Shown: piece by piece, positions 53,426 to 61,125 of the stretch
Position numbering within the stretch: the stretch's first letter is position 1
Layout of the letters: the number at the start of each line of letters is the position of its first letter
Source: Rhizobium sp. P40RR-XXII
GTDB lineage: Bacteria; Pseudomonadota; Alphaproteobacteria; Rhizobiales; Rhizobiaceae
Assembly (NCBI RefSeq): GCF_012641405.1
Contig: NZ_JABAII010000010.1
Span: 124,001-188,000 of the forward strand
DNA length: 64,000 bases
Reading direction: 5' to 3'
Program-made: the position numbers and the translations under genes
Notes under the pieces: generated by a model
What the model saw: the letters and a program-made list of their open reading frames with translations, nothing else
The model's database searches: none
What the model was told of the DNA's origin: nothing

Positions 53426-54283
53426 AGAGATCAAGAACATCGGCGCTTCTGTGCGTGCACGCCTGTTGCAACTCGCCAAGGCAAGTGGCCAGAGCTTCGA
53501 CTTGGTTCTGACCCGTTTCGCTCTTGAGCGGTTGTTCTTTCGACTCAGCCGCTCACCCCACGCTGATCGCTTCGTGCTGAAGGGCGCGATGCTGATGATG
53601 AGCTGGTTCGACGATCCGCATCGCGGCACGCGCGATCTTGATCTGTTGGACTTTGGCGATCCGAGCGCTGCGCCGATGCTTGCGATGTTTCGTGAGATTC
53701 TGGTGCAGGACGCCGGCGATGGTGTGGAATTCGACGCTGATGCACTTCGTGTCGACCGCATTCGCGAGGAACTGAAGTATGGCGGGCTCAGGCTCAGGAC
53801 GACGGCCTCGATCAGCGGCGCCCGGATCAGTCTGACGATCGACATCGGTTTTGGCGATGCACTGGAGCCTGGCGCCGAAGAACTGGACTACCCTTCCATT
53901 CTCGACTTCCCAATACCCCGACTAAGGGGCTATGCGCGGGAAACCGTCATTGCCGAGAAGTTTCAGGCGATGGTGGCGTTGGGGCGTACCAACACTTGGA
54001 TGAAAGATTTCTACGACGTCTGGATTCTCAGCAGGTCGTTCGATTCCAGCAATGACAGCTTGGCGCGGGCAATCGCTGCCACTTTCGAACGGAGACGCCG
54101 ATCCCAACGGAACTACCGGATGCTTTAACGGAAGCATTTGCCAGGGATCAGCAAAAGCAGCGGCAATGGCGAGCGTTTGTTAAAGACCTTGCTCATAATC
54201 CAGGTGAATTGATGAATGTCGTCACGGACATCGTCGCACTCCTGATGCCTCATGCCATTGCAGCCGCGAGACGGGGCAAATGA
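53418..54283 (+). pseudogene. AbiEii-type nucleotidyltransferase toxin with C-terminal frameshift
   Basis: The frame from ATG 53418 encodes the core: VLKGAMLMMSWF (55-65) and metal residues Asp73 and Asp75 (RDLDLLDFG), then YARETVIAEKFQAMVALG. It stops at 54128 after a short odd tail. From about 54096 another frame continues as TPIPTELPDALTEAF, DQQKQRQWRAFVKDL to a TGA at 54283, the usual end of this family. One missing base (CGGAGA-CGCC) explains it. The truncated protein could retain the catalytic core. Confidence 0.8.
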
Positions 54284-54405
54284 GCAGCTTGGTCTTTACC
54301 GTTGGATTGTGGAGGGCGTTACGGATATTGTTGAGACCTCGAGCCAGACTCTAAGAATTTAGCAGGAATTTCAAATATATACCAAATGCACAATCAGGTC
54401 CGGCA

Positions 54406-55617
54406 TCAACCACCCTTAAGCCAGGCATCCAGGCCCCTGGCTGCCGCGCGGCCCGTCGCAAAACAGGCGGTGAGGAGGTAGCCGCCGGTCGGCGCTTCCC
54501 AATCGATCATCTCGCCGGCAACGAACATGCCGGGGAGCTTTTTCAGCATGTATCTCTCGTCGAGTTCACTCCAACGGATGCCGCCGGCCGACGAAATGGC
54601 CTCGGCGATCGGCCTTGGCCTCAGCAGCGGAATCGGCAGGGCCTTGATCAGGCGCGCAAGTCTTTCTGGATGAGAGAGCGCAGCCGGATCGGCAAGCTCG
54701 CGCAGCAGGCCAGCCTTGACGCCTTCGATGCCGGCACCCTTGCGCAGACGATTGGAGAAACTGGCTTTGGGATCCTGCCGCGCCAGATCGCGCGCCAGAC
54801 GCTCCTCGTTTCGGCCGGGTGCCAGATCGACAATCAGCGATGCGTCCCCCTTTTTCGCCAAACGATCGCGCAGCGAGGCGCCGTGCGCATAAACGAGGCT
54901 GCCCTCGATCCCGGTTTTCGAAATGACGAACTCGCCGGGCAAGGTTCCGGCTTCCGATGTTGCCGTGACGGCCTTGAGGGGTTCTCCGGCAAAGCGTTCG
55001 CCGAACGGCGCGCTCCAGGTCACGTCGAAACCGCAATTGGCCGGCTGGAAGGTGGCGACATCGATCCCCTTGTCGCGAAGCCAGCTGACCCAAGCCGCGT
55101 CCGAACCCAGCCGGGCATAGCTCGCACCGCCGAGCGCGAGCAGAACGGCGTCATGCCGGACAGCCTCGCGTCCCCGCGGCGTTTCGAATGCAAGGCCACT
55201 ATCCTCGAAGCCGCACCAGCGATGCCGTGTCAGGATGCTGACGCCTCGCGCCTCCAGCCTCGTAAGCCAGGCGCGCAGGAGCGGGGATGCCTTCATGACT
55301 TTCGGGAAGACGCGTCCGGACGAGCCGACGAAGGTTTCCGTTCCCAGGCCCTCCGCCCAGGTCCTGACATCATCAGGCCCGAATTCGTCGAGTGCCGCGC
55401 GCAATCGGGTCGAAGCTGCGCCGAAGCGGTCGGCAAAACGGCTGTAATCTTCCGAATGCGTGATGTTGAGGCCGGATTTCCCCGCCAGCAGAAACTTGCG
55501 CGCGACCGTCGGCATGCCGTCGTAGACCACGATATGATGGCCGAGCGGGGACAAGGTCTCCGCCGCCATCAACCCCGCGGGGCCGCCGCCTATGATTGCG
55601 ATTTGCTTTTCAGTCAT
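54406..55617 (-). CDS. TIGR03862/HI0933-type flavoprotein
   Basis: 403 residues from the ATG at 55617; the frame is open further upstream but that part crosses the palindromic operator and is not protein-like. N-terminal FAD fold IAIIGGGPAGLMAAETLS, the family motif KFLLAGKSGLNITHSED, and a C-terminal AGEMIDWEAPTGGYLLTACFATG. These BaiN/HI0933 flavoproteins are probable reductases of unknown substrate. Divergent from the TetR gene. Confidence 0.88.
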   Translation of the reverse strand: MTEKQIAIIGGGPAGLMAAETLSPLGHHIVVYDGMPTVARKFLLAGKSGLNITHSEDYSRFADRFGAASTRLRAALDEFGPDDVRTWAEGLGTETFVGSSGRVFPKVMKASPLLRAWLTRLEARGVSILTRHRWCGFEDSGLAFETPRGREAVRHDAVLLALGGASYARLGSDAAWVSWLRDKGIDVATFQPANCGFDVTWSAPFGERFAGEPLKAVTATSEAGTLPGEFVISKTGIEGSLVYAHGASLRDRLAKKGDASLIVDLAPGRNEERLARDLARQDPKASFSNRLRKGAGIEGVKAGLLRELADPAALSHPERLARLIKALPIPLLRPRPIAEAISSAGGIRWSELDERYMLKKLPGMFVAGEMIDWEAPTGGYLLTACFATGRAAARGLDAWLKGG

Positions 55618-55786
55618 GGTCGTCCGGTGCCGCTTGCCTATTGCTCTCTTGGGCCGGACCGGGTCCGAAAGCAAGGTCGTTGCGGCTTTCCGGCTCATTT
55701 GGCGTGCCGGGCCACTCGGCTCCGGCGAAAACGCGAACCCCTCGTTTTCGGCGGCTTTCGCCGCCATGTCCGCATTTAAATAGATA

Positions 55787-55800
55787 TAACCATATGGTTA
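55787..55800. promoter_or_regulatory. Perfect 14-bp palindrome between flavoprotein and TetR genes
   Basis: TAACCATATGGTTA, a perfect palindrome in an AT-rich island between the divergent genes. It matches the palindrome at 56710-56723 at 12 of 14 positions (consensus TAACYATATRGTTA). Likely binding site of the TetR protein encoded at 55907. Confidence 0.65.
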
Positions 55801-55906
55801 CTATGCCCCTCGATTGGCCAGGGACTGTCAACTTATGCGATGATCGGTTACTTATCGGCGTCAGGAAAGGCCGCATGAGCCCTATGAAATGCCGCCGGGA
55901 GCCACG

Positions 55907-56614
55907 ATGTCGGAAGCCAAAACCGTGAAGCGCAGCGCAAAGAGCGAAGACCTTGCGAATGCAGAAAAAACGACCGCGCGCGCAGCTTCGGAACGGCCCC
56001 GCCTCAGGGATGCGGAACGCACCAGCAAGGCAATCCTTGCCGCCGCAACCAAGGAGTTTGCCGAGCGCGGTTATGGCGGCGCGCGCGTCGATTCCATCGC
56101 CGAGCGGGCCAAGATCAACAAGCGAATGCTCTACCACTATTTCGGCGGCAAGGATGCGCTCTATGTCGCCGTTCTGGAGGGCAGCTATATCGCCATCCGC
56201 TCGGCGGAGGCGCGGCTCGATCTCTCGCATCGTTCGCCCGAGGACGGCATGCGGGACCTCGTCGTTTTCACCTGGCAGTATTTTCTGGATCATCCCGAAT
56301 TCCTCGGGATTCTCAGCACGGAAAACATGCACAAGGCACGCTTCCTGAAGCGCTCGGCACGCATTTTCGAGCTGCATTCGCCGCTTGTCGCTGAAATCTC
56401 CGGCTTGCTCGACCGCGGCGCCGCAGCCGGCGTCTTCCGCAGCGATTGCGACCCGGTGAAGATCTATATGAGCATTGCGGCACTCGGCTCGTTCTTCCTG
56501 ACGAACCGCTGGACGCTCTCGACGATCTTCCGCCGCAACCTCTCCGAAAAGGGCGAAATCGATCGGTGGGGCGAGCATATCGTCGACGTCATTTTCGCCT
56601 ATCTGCGCCCGTAG
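55907..56614 (+). CDS. TetR-family transcriptional regulator
   Basis: 235 residues from the ATG at 55907 (GGGAG, 6-base spacing); ATG 55889 would add six residues. After a basic N-terminal tail, the helix-turn-helix is at about 44-90 (AILAAATKEFAERGYGGARVDSIAERAKINKRMLYHYFGGKDALY). The C-terminal ligand domain includes a CerR-like FTWQYFLDHPEFLGIL pattern. It is flanked by two matching palindromes, one upstream and one before the oxidoreductase operon that follows, so it probably represses itself and that operon. Confidence 0.9.
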   Translation: MSEAKTVKRSAKSEDLANAEKTTARAASERPRLRDAERTSKAILAAATKEFAERGYGGARVDSIAERAKINKRMLYHYFGGKDALYVAVLEGSYIAIRSAEARLDLSHRSPEDGMRDLVVFTWQYFLDHPEFLGILSTENMHKARFLKRSARIFELHSPLVAEISGLLDRGAAAGVFRSDCDPVKIYMSIAALGSFFLTNRWTLSTIFRRNLSEKGEIDRWGEHIVDVIFAYLRP

Positions 56615-56709
56615 AATTACTAAGGCGACAACGTCAGCAACTGCGGATGACGGCCGCCGCGGCCGTTGTCGATGGCCGTTGACAGCATCGCCTCGGCGTG
56701 TCAGTTATG

Positions 56710-56723
56710 TAACTATATAGTTA
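56710..56723. promoter_or_regulatory. Perfect 14-bp palindrome before the oxidoreductase operon
   Basis: TAACTATATAGTTA, perfect palindrome 20 bases before the ATG of the Gfo/Idh gene, overlapping its likely promoter. It differs from the palindrome at 55787-55800 by one symmetric base pair per half, which supports one common repressor. Confidence 0.65.
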
Positions 56724-56742
56724 TTTGCGGGAGGAATGACTT

Positions 56743-57897
56743 ATGGCAGCGAAGCCGATCGGCATCATCATGCACGGCATTACCGGCCGCATGGGGTATA
56801 ACCAGCATCTCGTGCGCTCCATCCTGGCGATTCGCGAACAGGGCGGGGTCCTGTTGGCAAATGGCGATAGGTTGATGCCGGAGCCGGTGCTCGTCGGCCG
56901 CAATGCCGAAAAGATCGAGGCCATCGCCCGCAAGCACGGCCTGTCGAAGACGACGACCGATCTCGACGCAGCTCTGGCCGATCCTTCCAACACGATCTTC
57001 TTCGATGCCGGTTCGACGCAGATGCGCGTCGATCTGCTGGAGCGTGCGATTGCCGCCGGCAAGCATGTCTATTGCGAAAAGCCAATCTCCGAGACGCTAG
57101 GGGAGGCTTTGTCGGTTGCCGCTTCGGCAGAGCGGCGCGGTGTCAAGAACGGCGTTGTCCAGGACAAGCTGTTCCTGCCGGGCCTGCGCAAGATCGCCAT
57201 GCTGCGCGACAGCGGCTTCTTCGGCAAGATCCTCTCGGTGCGCGGGGAGTTCGGCTACTGGGTGTTCGAAGGCGACTGGGGCGTCAAGGCGCAGCGTCCC
57301 TCCTGGAACTACCGTAGACAAGACGGCGGCGGCATGATCCTCGATATGCTGCCGCATTGGCGCTATGTGCTCGACAATCTGTTCGGTGAGGTCAAGTCCG
57401 TCAGCTGCCTCGGCGCTACCCATATTCCGAGCCGCGTCGACGAGAACGGCAACACCTATGCCGCCGATGCCGACGATGCCGCCTATGCCACGTTCGAGCT
57501 CGAAGGCGGCGTCATCGCCCATATCAATTCCTCCTGGGCGGTCAGGGTTCGTCGGGACGATCTCGTCACCTTCCAGGTCGACGGCACGCACGGTTCGGCC
57601 GTCTGCGGCCTGATGCGCTGCTGGACGCAGCATCGGGTCAACACGCCGAAGCCGGTCTGGAACCCGGATCAGCCGCAGCCGATCAATTTCTTCGACACCT
57701 GGGAAGAGGTGCCGGATACCCAAGCTTTCGACAATGGCTTCAAGGCGCAGTGGGAGCAGTTCCTGTGCCATGTTGCCGAGGATGCGCCGTGGAAGTTCAC
57801 GCTTCGCGAGGGTGCCAAGGGCGTGCAACTGGCGGAGCTTGCGCAAAAGAGCTGGGCGGAGCGTCGTTGGATCGGCGTGCCCTCGCTTTCAGCCTAG
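56743..57897 (+). CDS. Gfo/Idh/MocA-family oxidoreductase
   Basis: 384 residues. N-terminal Rossmann region GIIMHGITGRMGYNQHL, dinucleotide strand VLVGRNAEK and the family's EKP at residues 112-114 (YCEKPIS). The C-terminal half has the alpha/beta substrate domain. It oxidises or reduces a sugar or cyclitol with NAD(P). A strong GGGAGGA ribosome site precedes the ATG. First gene of the operon with DUF993 and a sugar isomerase. Substrate not predictable. Confidence 0.9.
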   Translation: MAAKPIGIIMHGITGRMGYNQHLVRSILAIREQGGVLLANGDRLMPEPVLVGRNAEKIEAIARKHGLSKTTTDLDAALADPSNTIFFDAGSTQMRVDLLERAIAAGKHVYCEKPISETLGEALSVAASAERRGVKNGVVQDKLFLPGLRKIAMLRDSGFFGKILSVRGEFGYWVFEGDWGVKAQRPSWNYRRQDGGGMILDMLPHWRYVLDNLFGEVKSVSCLGATHIPSRVDENGNTYAADADDAAYATFELEGGVIAHINSSWAVRVRRDDLVTFQVDGTHGSAVCGLMRCWTQHRVNTPKPVWNPDQPQPINFFDTWEEVPDTQAFDNGFKAQWEQFLCHVAEDAPWKFTLREGAKGVQLAELAQKSWAERRWIGVPSLSA

Positions 57898-57909
57898 GAG
57901 GGTCGCATC

Positions 57910-59085
57910 ATGACGAGAAGCCTTCGCTTGCCGGTGGTGGGCGGCGCTCTTGCCGCGTTCACTCCCGCCAACGAGCCCCTGATTGCGCCTGTGAAGCCCG
58001 CGGGCGGTCATCATTTCAATCGCGTCGCCTATGCCGCCGCGCATGTCGTGGTCGACGCGCTTGCTGACAACGATCCCTGGCTCGACCGAAACATCGATTG
58101 GGAACGTACCATCGCCTTCCGTGAATATCTTTGGGGCCTCGGCCTCGGCGTTGCGGAAGCGATGGATACCGCGCAGCGCGGCATGGGCCTCGACTGGGCC
58201 GGCGCGAAGGAGCTGATTGCGCATGCGCAGTCGGCGGCCCGCGGCCGGCCGGATGCCGTGATCGCCTATGGCGCCGGCACCGATCACCTGCAGCCCGGTC
58301 CCGATGTCACGATCGATGACGTCATCCGCGCCTACGAGGAACAGATCGCCTATGTCGAAGGGCAGGGCGGCCGGGTCATTCTGATGGCGAGCCGGGCGCT
58401 TGCCGCCGCCGCCAGGAGCCCGGACGATTATATAAGTGTCTACGACCGCATCCTCGGGCAGGTGAAGGAGCCCGTTATCATCCACTGGCTCGGCTCGATG
58501 TTCGATCCGGCGCTTTCGGGCTATTGGGGATCGGCTGACGATATGCGGGCCATGGAGACGGCGGTCGCGATCATCAATCAGAACGCGGCCAAGGTCGATG
58601 GCGTGAAGATATCGCTGCTTTCCGCGGAGAAGGAAATCGTCATGCGCCGTCGGCTGGATCCGTCGGTCAAGATGTATACCGGCGACGACTTCAACTATGC
58701 CGAACTCATCGCCGGGGACGAACAGGGCTATTCGCATGCATTGCTCGGCATCTTCGATGCCATCGCGCCGGCCGCGAGCGCCGCTTTGGCAAGGCTTGCC
58801 GAGAACGACCTCGACGCCTTCCATTCGATCCTGGCGCCGACCGTTCCGCTATCGCGCCACATCTTCAAGGCGCCGACGCGCTTCTACAAGACCGGCGTTG
58901 TCTTCCTCGCCTATCTCAACGGCTTCCAGGATCACTTCCAGATGCTCGGCGGCCAGCAGAGCACCCGTTCGATCCAGCATCTTTCGGAGCTGTTCCGCCT
59001 GGCGGATACGGCGCGGGTGCTGCGCGATCCGGATCTGGCCGTTTACCGGATGAAGGCGATCCTTGCTACGGCCGGCATCGACTAA
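57910..59085 (+). CDS. DUF993 protein (aldolase-like)
   Basis: 391 residues. The DUF993 family is related to dihydrodipicolinate synthase-type TIM barrels: KPAGGHHFNRVAYAAAHVV near the start, GAGTDHLQPG, EPVIIHWLGSMFDP, and VKMYTGDDFNYAELI with the acidic ligands. It starts 12 bp after the oxidoreductase (GGAGGGTCGCATC). Gene order oxidoreductase, DUF993, isomerase/epimerase is a set seen in sugar-catabolic clusters; a retro-aldol step is inferred. Confidence 0.87.
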   Translation: MTRSLRLPVVGGALAAFTPANEPLIAPVKPAGGHHFNRVAYAAAHVVVDALADNDPWLDRNIDWERTIAFREYLWGLGLGVAEAMDTAQRGMGLDWAGAKELIAHAQSAARGRPDAVIAYGAGTDHLQPGPDVTIDDVIRAYEEQIAYVEGQGGRVILMASRALAAAARSPDDYISVYDRILGQVKEPVIIHWLGSMFDPALSGYWGSADDMRAMETAVAIINQNAAKVDGVKISLLSAEKEIVMRRRLDPSVKMYTGDDFNYAELIAGDEQGYSHALLGIFDAIAPAASAALARLAENDLDAFHSILAPTVPLSRHIFKAPTRFYKTGVVFLAYLNGFQDHFQMLGGQQSTRSIQHLSELFRLADTARVLRDPDLAVYRMKAILATAGID

Positions 59086-59086
59086 G

Positions 59087-59131
59087 GCATGATCCCAGAA
59101 AGTGCGAAGCGGTTTTTGGATAAGATCATGC
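59087..59131. repeat. Rhizobiales-type intergenic palindromic repeat
   Basis: GCATGATC ... GATCATGC frame an imperfect palindrome with the internal AAGTGCGAAGCGGTTTTTGG core, the pattern of the palindromic elements (RIME-like) that recur in rhizobial intergenic DNA. It lies between two genes of one operon and continues into a GCGCGATGACG tail. Possible effect on mRNA processing or stability within the operon. Confidence 0.65.
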
Positions 59132-59216
59132 AATATCAAATAGCTGGAGCGCGATGACGTGTGGAATGGAAGTCATTCGGGTCTAGCGAATAAGAGGATT
59201 GGGGAGGATCATCGCA

Positions 59217-60041
59217 ATGGCCGTAGAGGGTCTGTCCATCAACCTGGCGACCGTGCGCCAGCAATATGACATGCGACAGGCGGTCGAAGCCTGCCTGAAG
59301 CAGGATATCGTCGCCATCGCGCCCTGGCGCGATCAGGTGCACAAGATCGGGCTTTCCGAAGCCGCTCGCATCGTTGCCGACAACAGGCTCAAGGTCACTG
59401 GCCTTTGCCGCGGCGGCATGTTTCCTGCCGCCGATGCCGAGGGCAGGGCGGCGGCGATCGACGACAACAAACGCGCGATCGACGAAGCGGCGGCGTTGAA
59501 TGCCGATTGCCTCGTTCTCGTCGTCGGTGGGTTGCCGCCGGGATCGAAGGATATCGCCCATGCCCGCGAGATGGTGGCGGACGGCATTGCCGCGATCCTG
59601 CCGCATGCCCGCAGCGCCGGAATACCCTTGGCGATCGAGCCCCTGCATCCGATGTATGCCGGCGACCGCGCCTGCGTGAACACGCTGGAGCAGGCACTCG
59701 ATATCTGCGATCTTCTCGGCGAAGGCATCGGTGTCGCCATCGATGTCTATCATGTCTGGTGGGATCCGAAGCTCTATGAGCAGATCGCGCGCGCCGGCGC
59801 TGGTGGCCGCATCCTGGCGCATCATATCTGCGACTGGCTCGTGCCGACCACGGATCTGCTGCTTGATCGCGGCATGATGGGTGACGGCGTCATCGATCTC
59901 AAGCGCATCCGCGCCGAGATCGAAAAAGCGGGCTTTTTCGGCCAGCAGGAAGTCGAGATCTTCTCTGAGAACAATTGGTGGAAGCGGCCGGGCGAGGAGG
60001 TTTTGTCCACCTGCGCCGAGCGCTTCCGCACCGTGTGCTAA
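59217..60041 (+). CDS. Sugar phosphate isomerase/epimerase (AP endonuclease 2 fold)
   Basis: 274 residues from the ATG at 59217 (GGGGAGGATC upstream). Xylose-isomerase-like TIM barrel: LAIEPLHPMY (Glu), GVAIDVYHVWWDP (Asp, His), ILAHHICDW (His) and EVEIFSENNWW (Glu), the metal-site residues of the family. Third gene of the operon after a 131-bp gap that holds the palindromic repeat. It would isomerise or epimerise the sugar processed by its neighbours. Confidence 0.88.
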   Translation: MAVEGLSINLATVRQQYDMRQAVEACLKQDIVAIAPWRDQVHKIGLSEAARIVADNRLKVTGLCRGGMFPAADAEGRAAAIDDNKRAIDEAAALNADCLVLVVGGLPPGSKDIAHAREMVADGIAAILPHARSAGIPLAIEPLHPMYAGDRACVNTLEQALDICDLLGEGIGVAIDVYHVWWDPKLYEQIARAGAGGRILAHHICDWLVPTTDLLLDRGMMGDGVIDLKRIRAEIEKAGFFGQQEVEIFSENNWWKRPGEEVLSTCAERFRTVC

Positions 60042-60170
60042 GAGGCGGCCGTTCAGGCAAAGATCGGCAATAAAAAGCGCTATTGGATGGCAAGTGCCGC
60101 TAACGCCCCTTTTGGGTGGGTAGCGTCAACTGAAATGCGCGATGAGCGTGTGCTTCGCATGCTTCCTTAG

Positions 60171-60615
60171 CTATGAGGTTCTTTTAGTGAGTCTCATGCG
60201 ATCAAGTTTATAGCTTTCCAGAAAATGGTTTTTGACCAAATTGAACCAGTCTTCTGGCAATGCGCCGAGCACACACGTGTTTTCAACAATTGGGCGCTGA
60301 GATATCCACTGTGCCGGACGCAGATCTGGACCAGGCCAGACGAAGGCATTGACTTCATCGGTGTAAATCCATTGCGGTTCGGCATCCAAGCCGATGTATC
60401 GGCGTAATTGCGGCGGGACTTCAATAGCTCTACGACCCTCCGGCGGACGCATATGAGAGATACCACGCCAATATTGATCCGAGTTCATCCCGCGTGGACA
60501 GTATCAGCGCGGTGGGATAAACCTTTTCACCATCCTGCCGCTTCTTGGCTTTGCTCGACCATAAGTACTCATAGGCGACGACGTGGCCAATGGGCTGCAG
60601 AGCGGGTATTTTCAT
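60171..60615 (-). pseudogene. PemK-like toxin, frameshifted
   Basis: The N-terminal frame from ATG 60615 (IGHVVAYEYLWSSKAK, DGEKVYPTALILS) and the C-terminal frame (RPPEGRRAIEVPPQLRRYIG, EPQWIYTDEVNAFVWPGPDL, LPEDWFNLVKNHF) belong to one PemK-like toxin family of rhizobia but are shifted against each other near 60470. It lies 4 bp after the Phd antitoxin stop. A single missing base would restore it. Family name is by resemblance; the toxin is disrupted. Confidence 0.72.
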
Positions 60616-60619
60616 TAGG

Positions 60620-60913
60620 TCAACGCTTCAATGGAAATGGCTCGAGGCTTTCGTCGATATCCGGGATGTCGTCCAGATTGTAAGGAGTATCGGTCTCCAC
60701 GCGAGCCTCCATAATTCGGCTCACATCACTTTCCGACAAGGCCCCTACAGGGAGAGAAACTCTAAATCTCTGCCAAAGCTGATGAAACATTCCCGCCGAC
60801 ACTAAGTATGCTGTTGGTCTGCCATATTTCGTGATCTCGACGGGAGCCTGGTGCATCTTTTCGTGCCATTCGCCAAAATTCTTTTGGAATTCTGAAGCAG
60901 GTACACTGGCCAT
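60620..60913 (-). CDS. Phd/YefM-family antitoxin
   Basis: 97 residues from the ATG at 60913, which has GGAGGT at 5-base spacing; ATG 60925 is next best. The start MASVPASEFQKNFGEWHEKM and the EITKYGRPTAYLVSAGMFHQL segment are the Phd/YefM fold, with an acidic toxin-binding tail (DDIPDIDESLEPF). Its frame is intact, but its downstream toxin gene is broken. Confidence 0.85.
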   Translation of the reverse strand: MASVPASEFQKNFGEWHEKMHQAPVEITKYGRPTAYLVSAGMFHQLWQRFRVSLPVGALSESDVSRIMEARVETDTPYNLDDIPDIDESLEPFPLKR

Positions 60914-61068
60914 ACTGACCTCCATTTTCCGTAACATGCACAACTCACACAAAAGTGGTCGGAATTTCAAGGCGGGCTTCTTGCGGCACAGCCTCCCTTT
61001 CAGATCGCAGCGATTTTATTGGTTTGGCGGATCTGAGAAACCCGCCGGCGGTTGCGCCCAAATTTCGC

Positions 61069-61099
61069 AAAAAAAGCCGGGCCAAGAAATGGCCCGGCT
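61069..61099 (-). terminator. Rho-independent terminator of the LivK-type gene
   Basis: On the minus strand AGCCGGGCCA pairs perfectly with TGGCCCGGCT around a 5-base loop and is followed by seven T. It begins 27 bases after the stop of the binding-protein gene. Textbook terminator. Confidence 0.9.
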
Positions 61100-61125
61100 C
61101 TATTTCAAAGCGCAGATACGACGGC

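Noticed and set aside
54670..55779. 369-codon plus-strand frame
   Set aside because: Shadow of the flavoprotein gene, which has clear FAD motifs.
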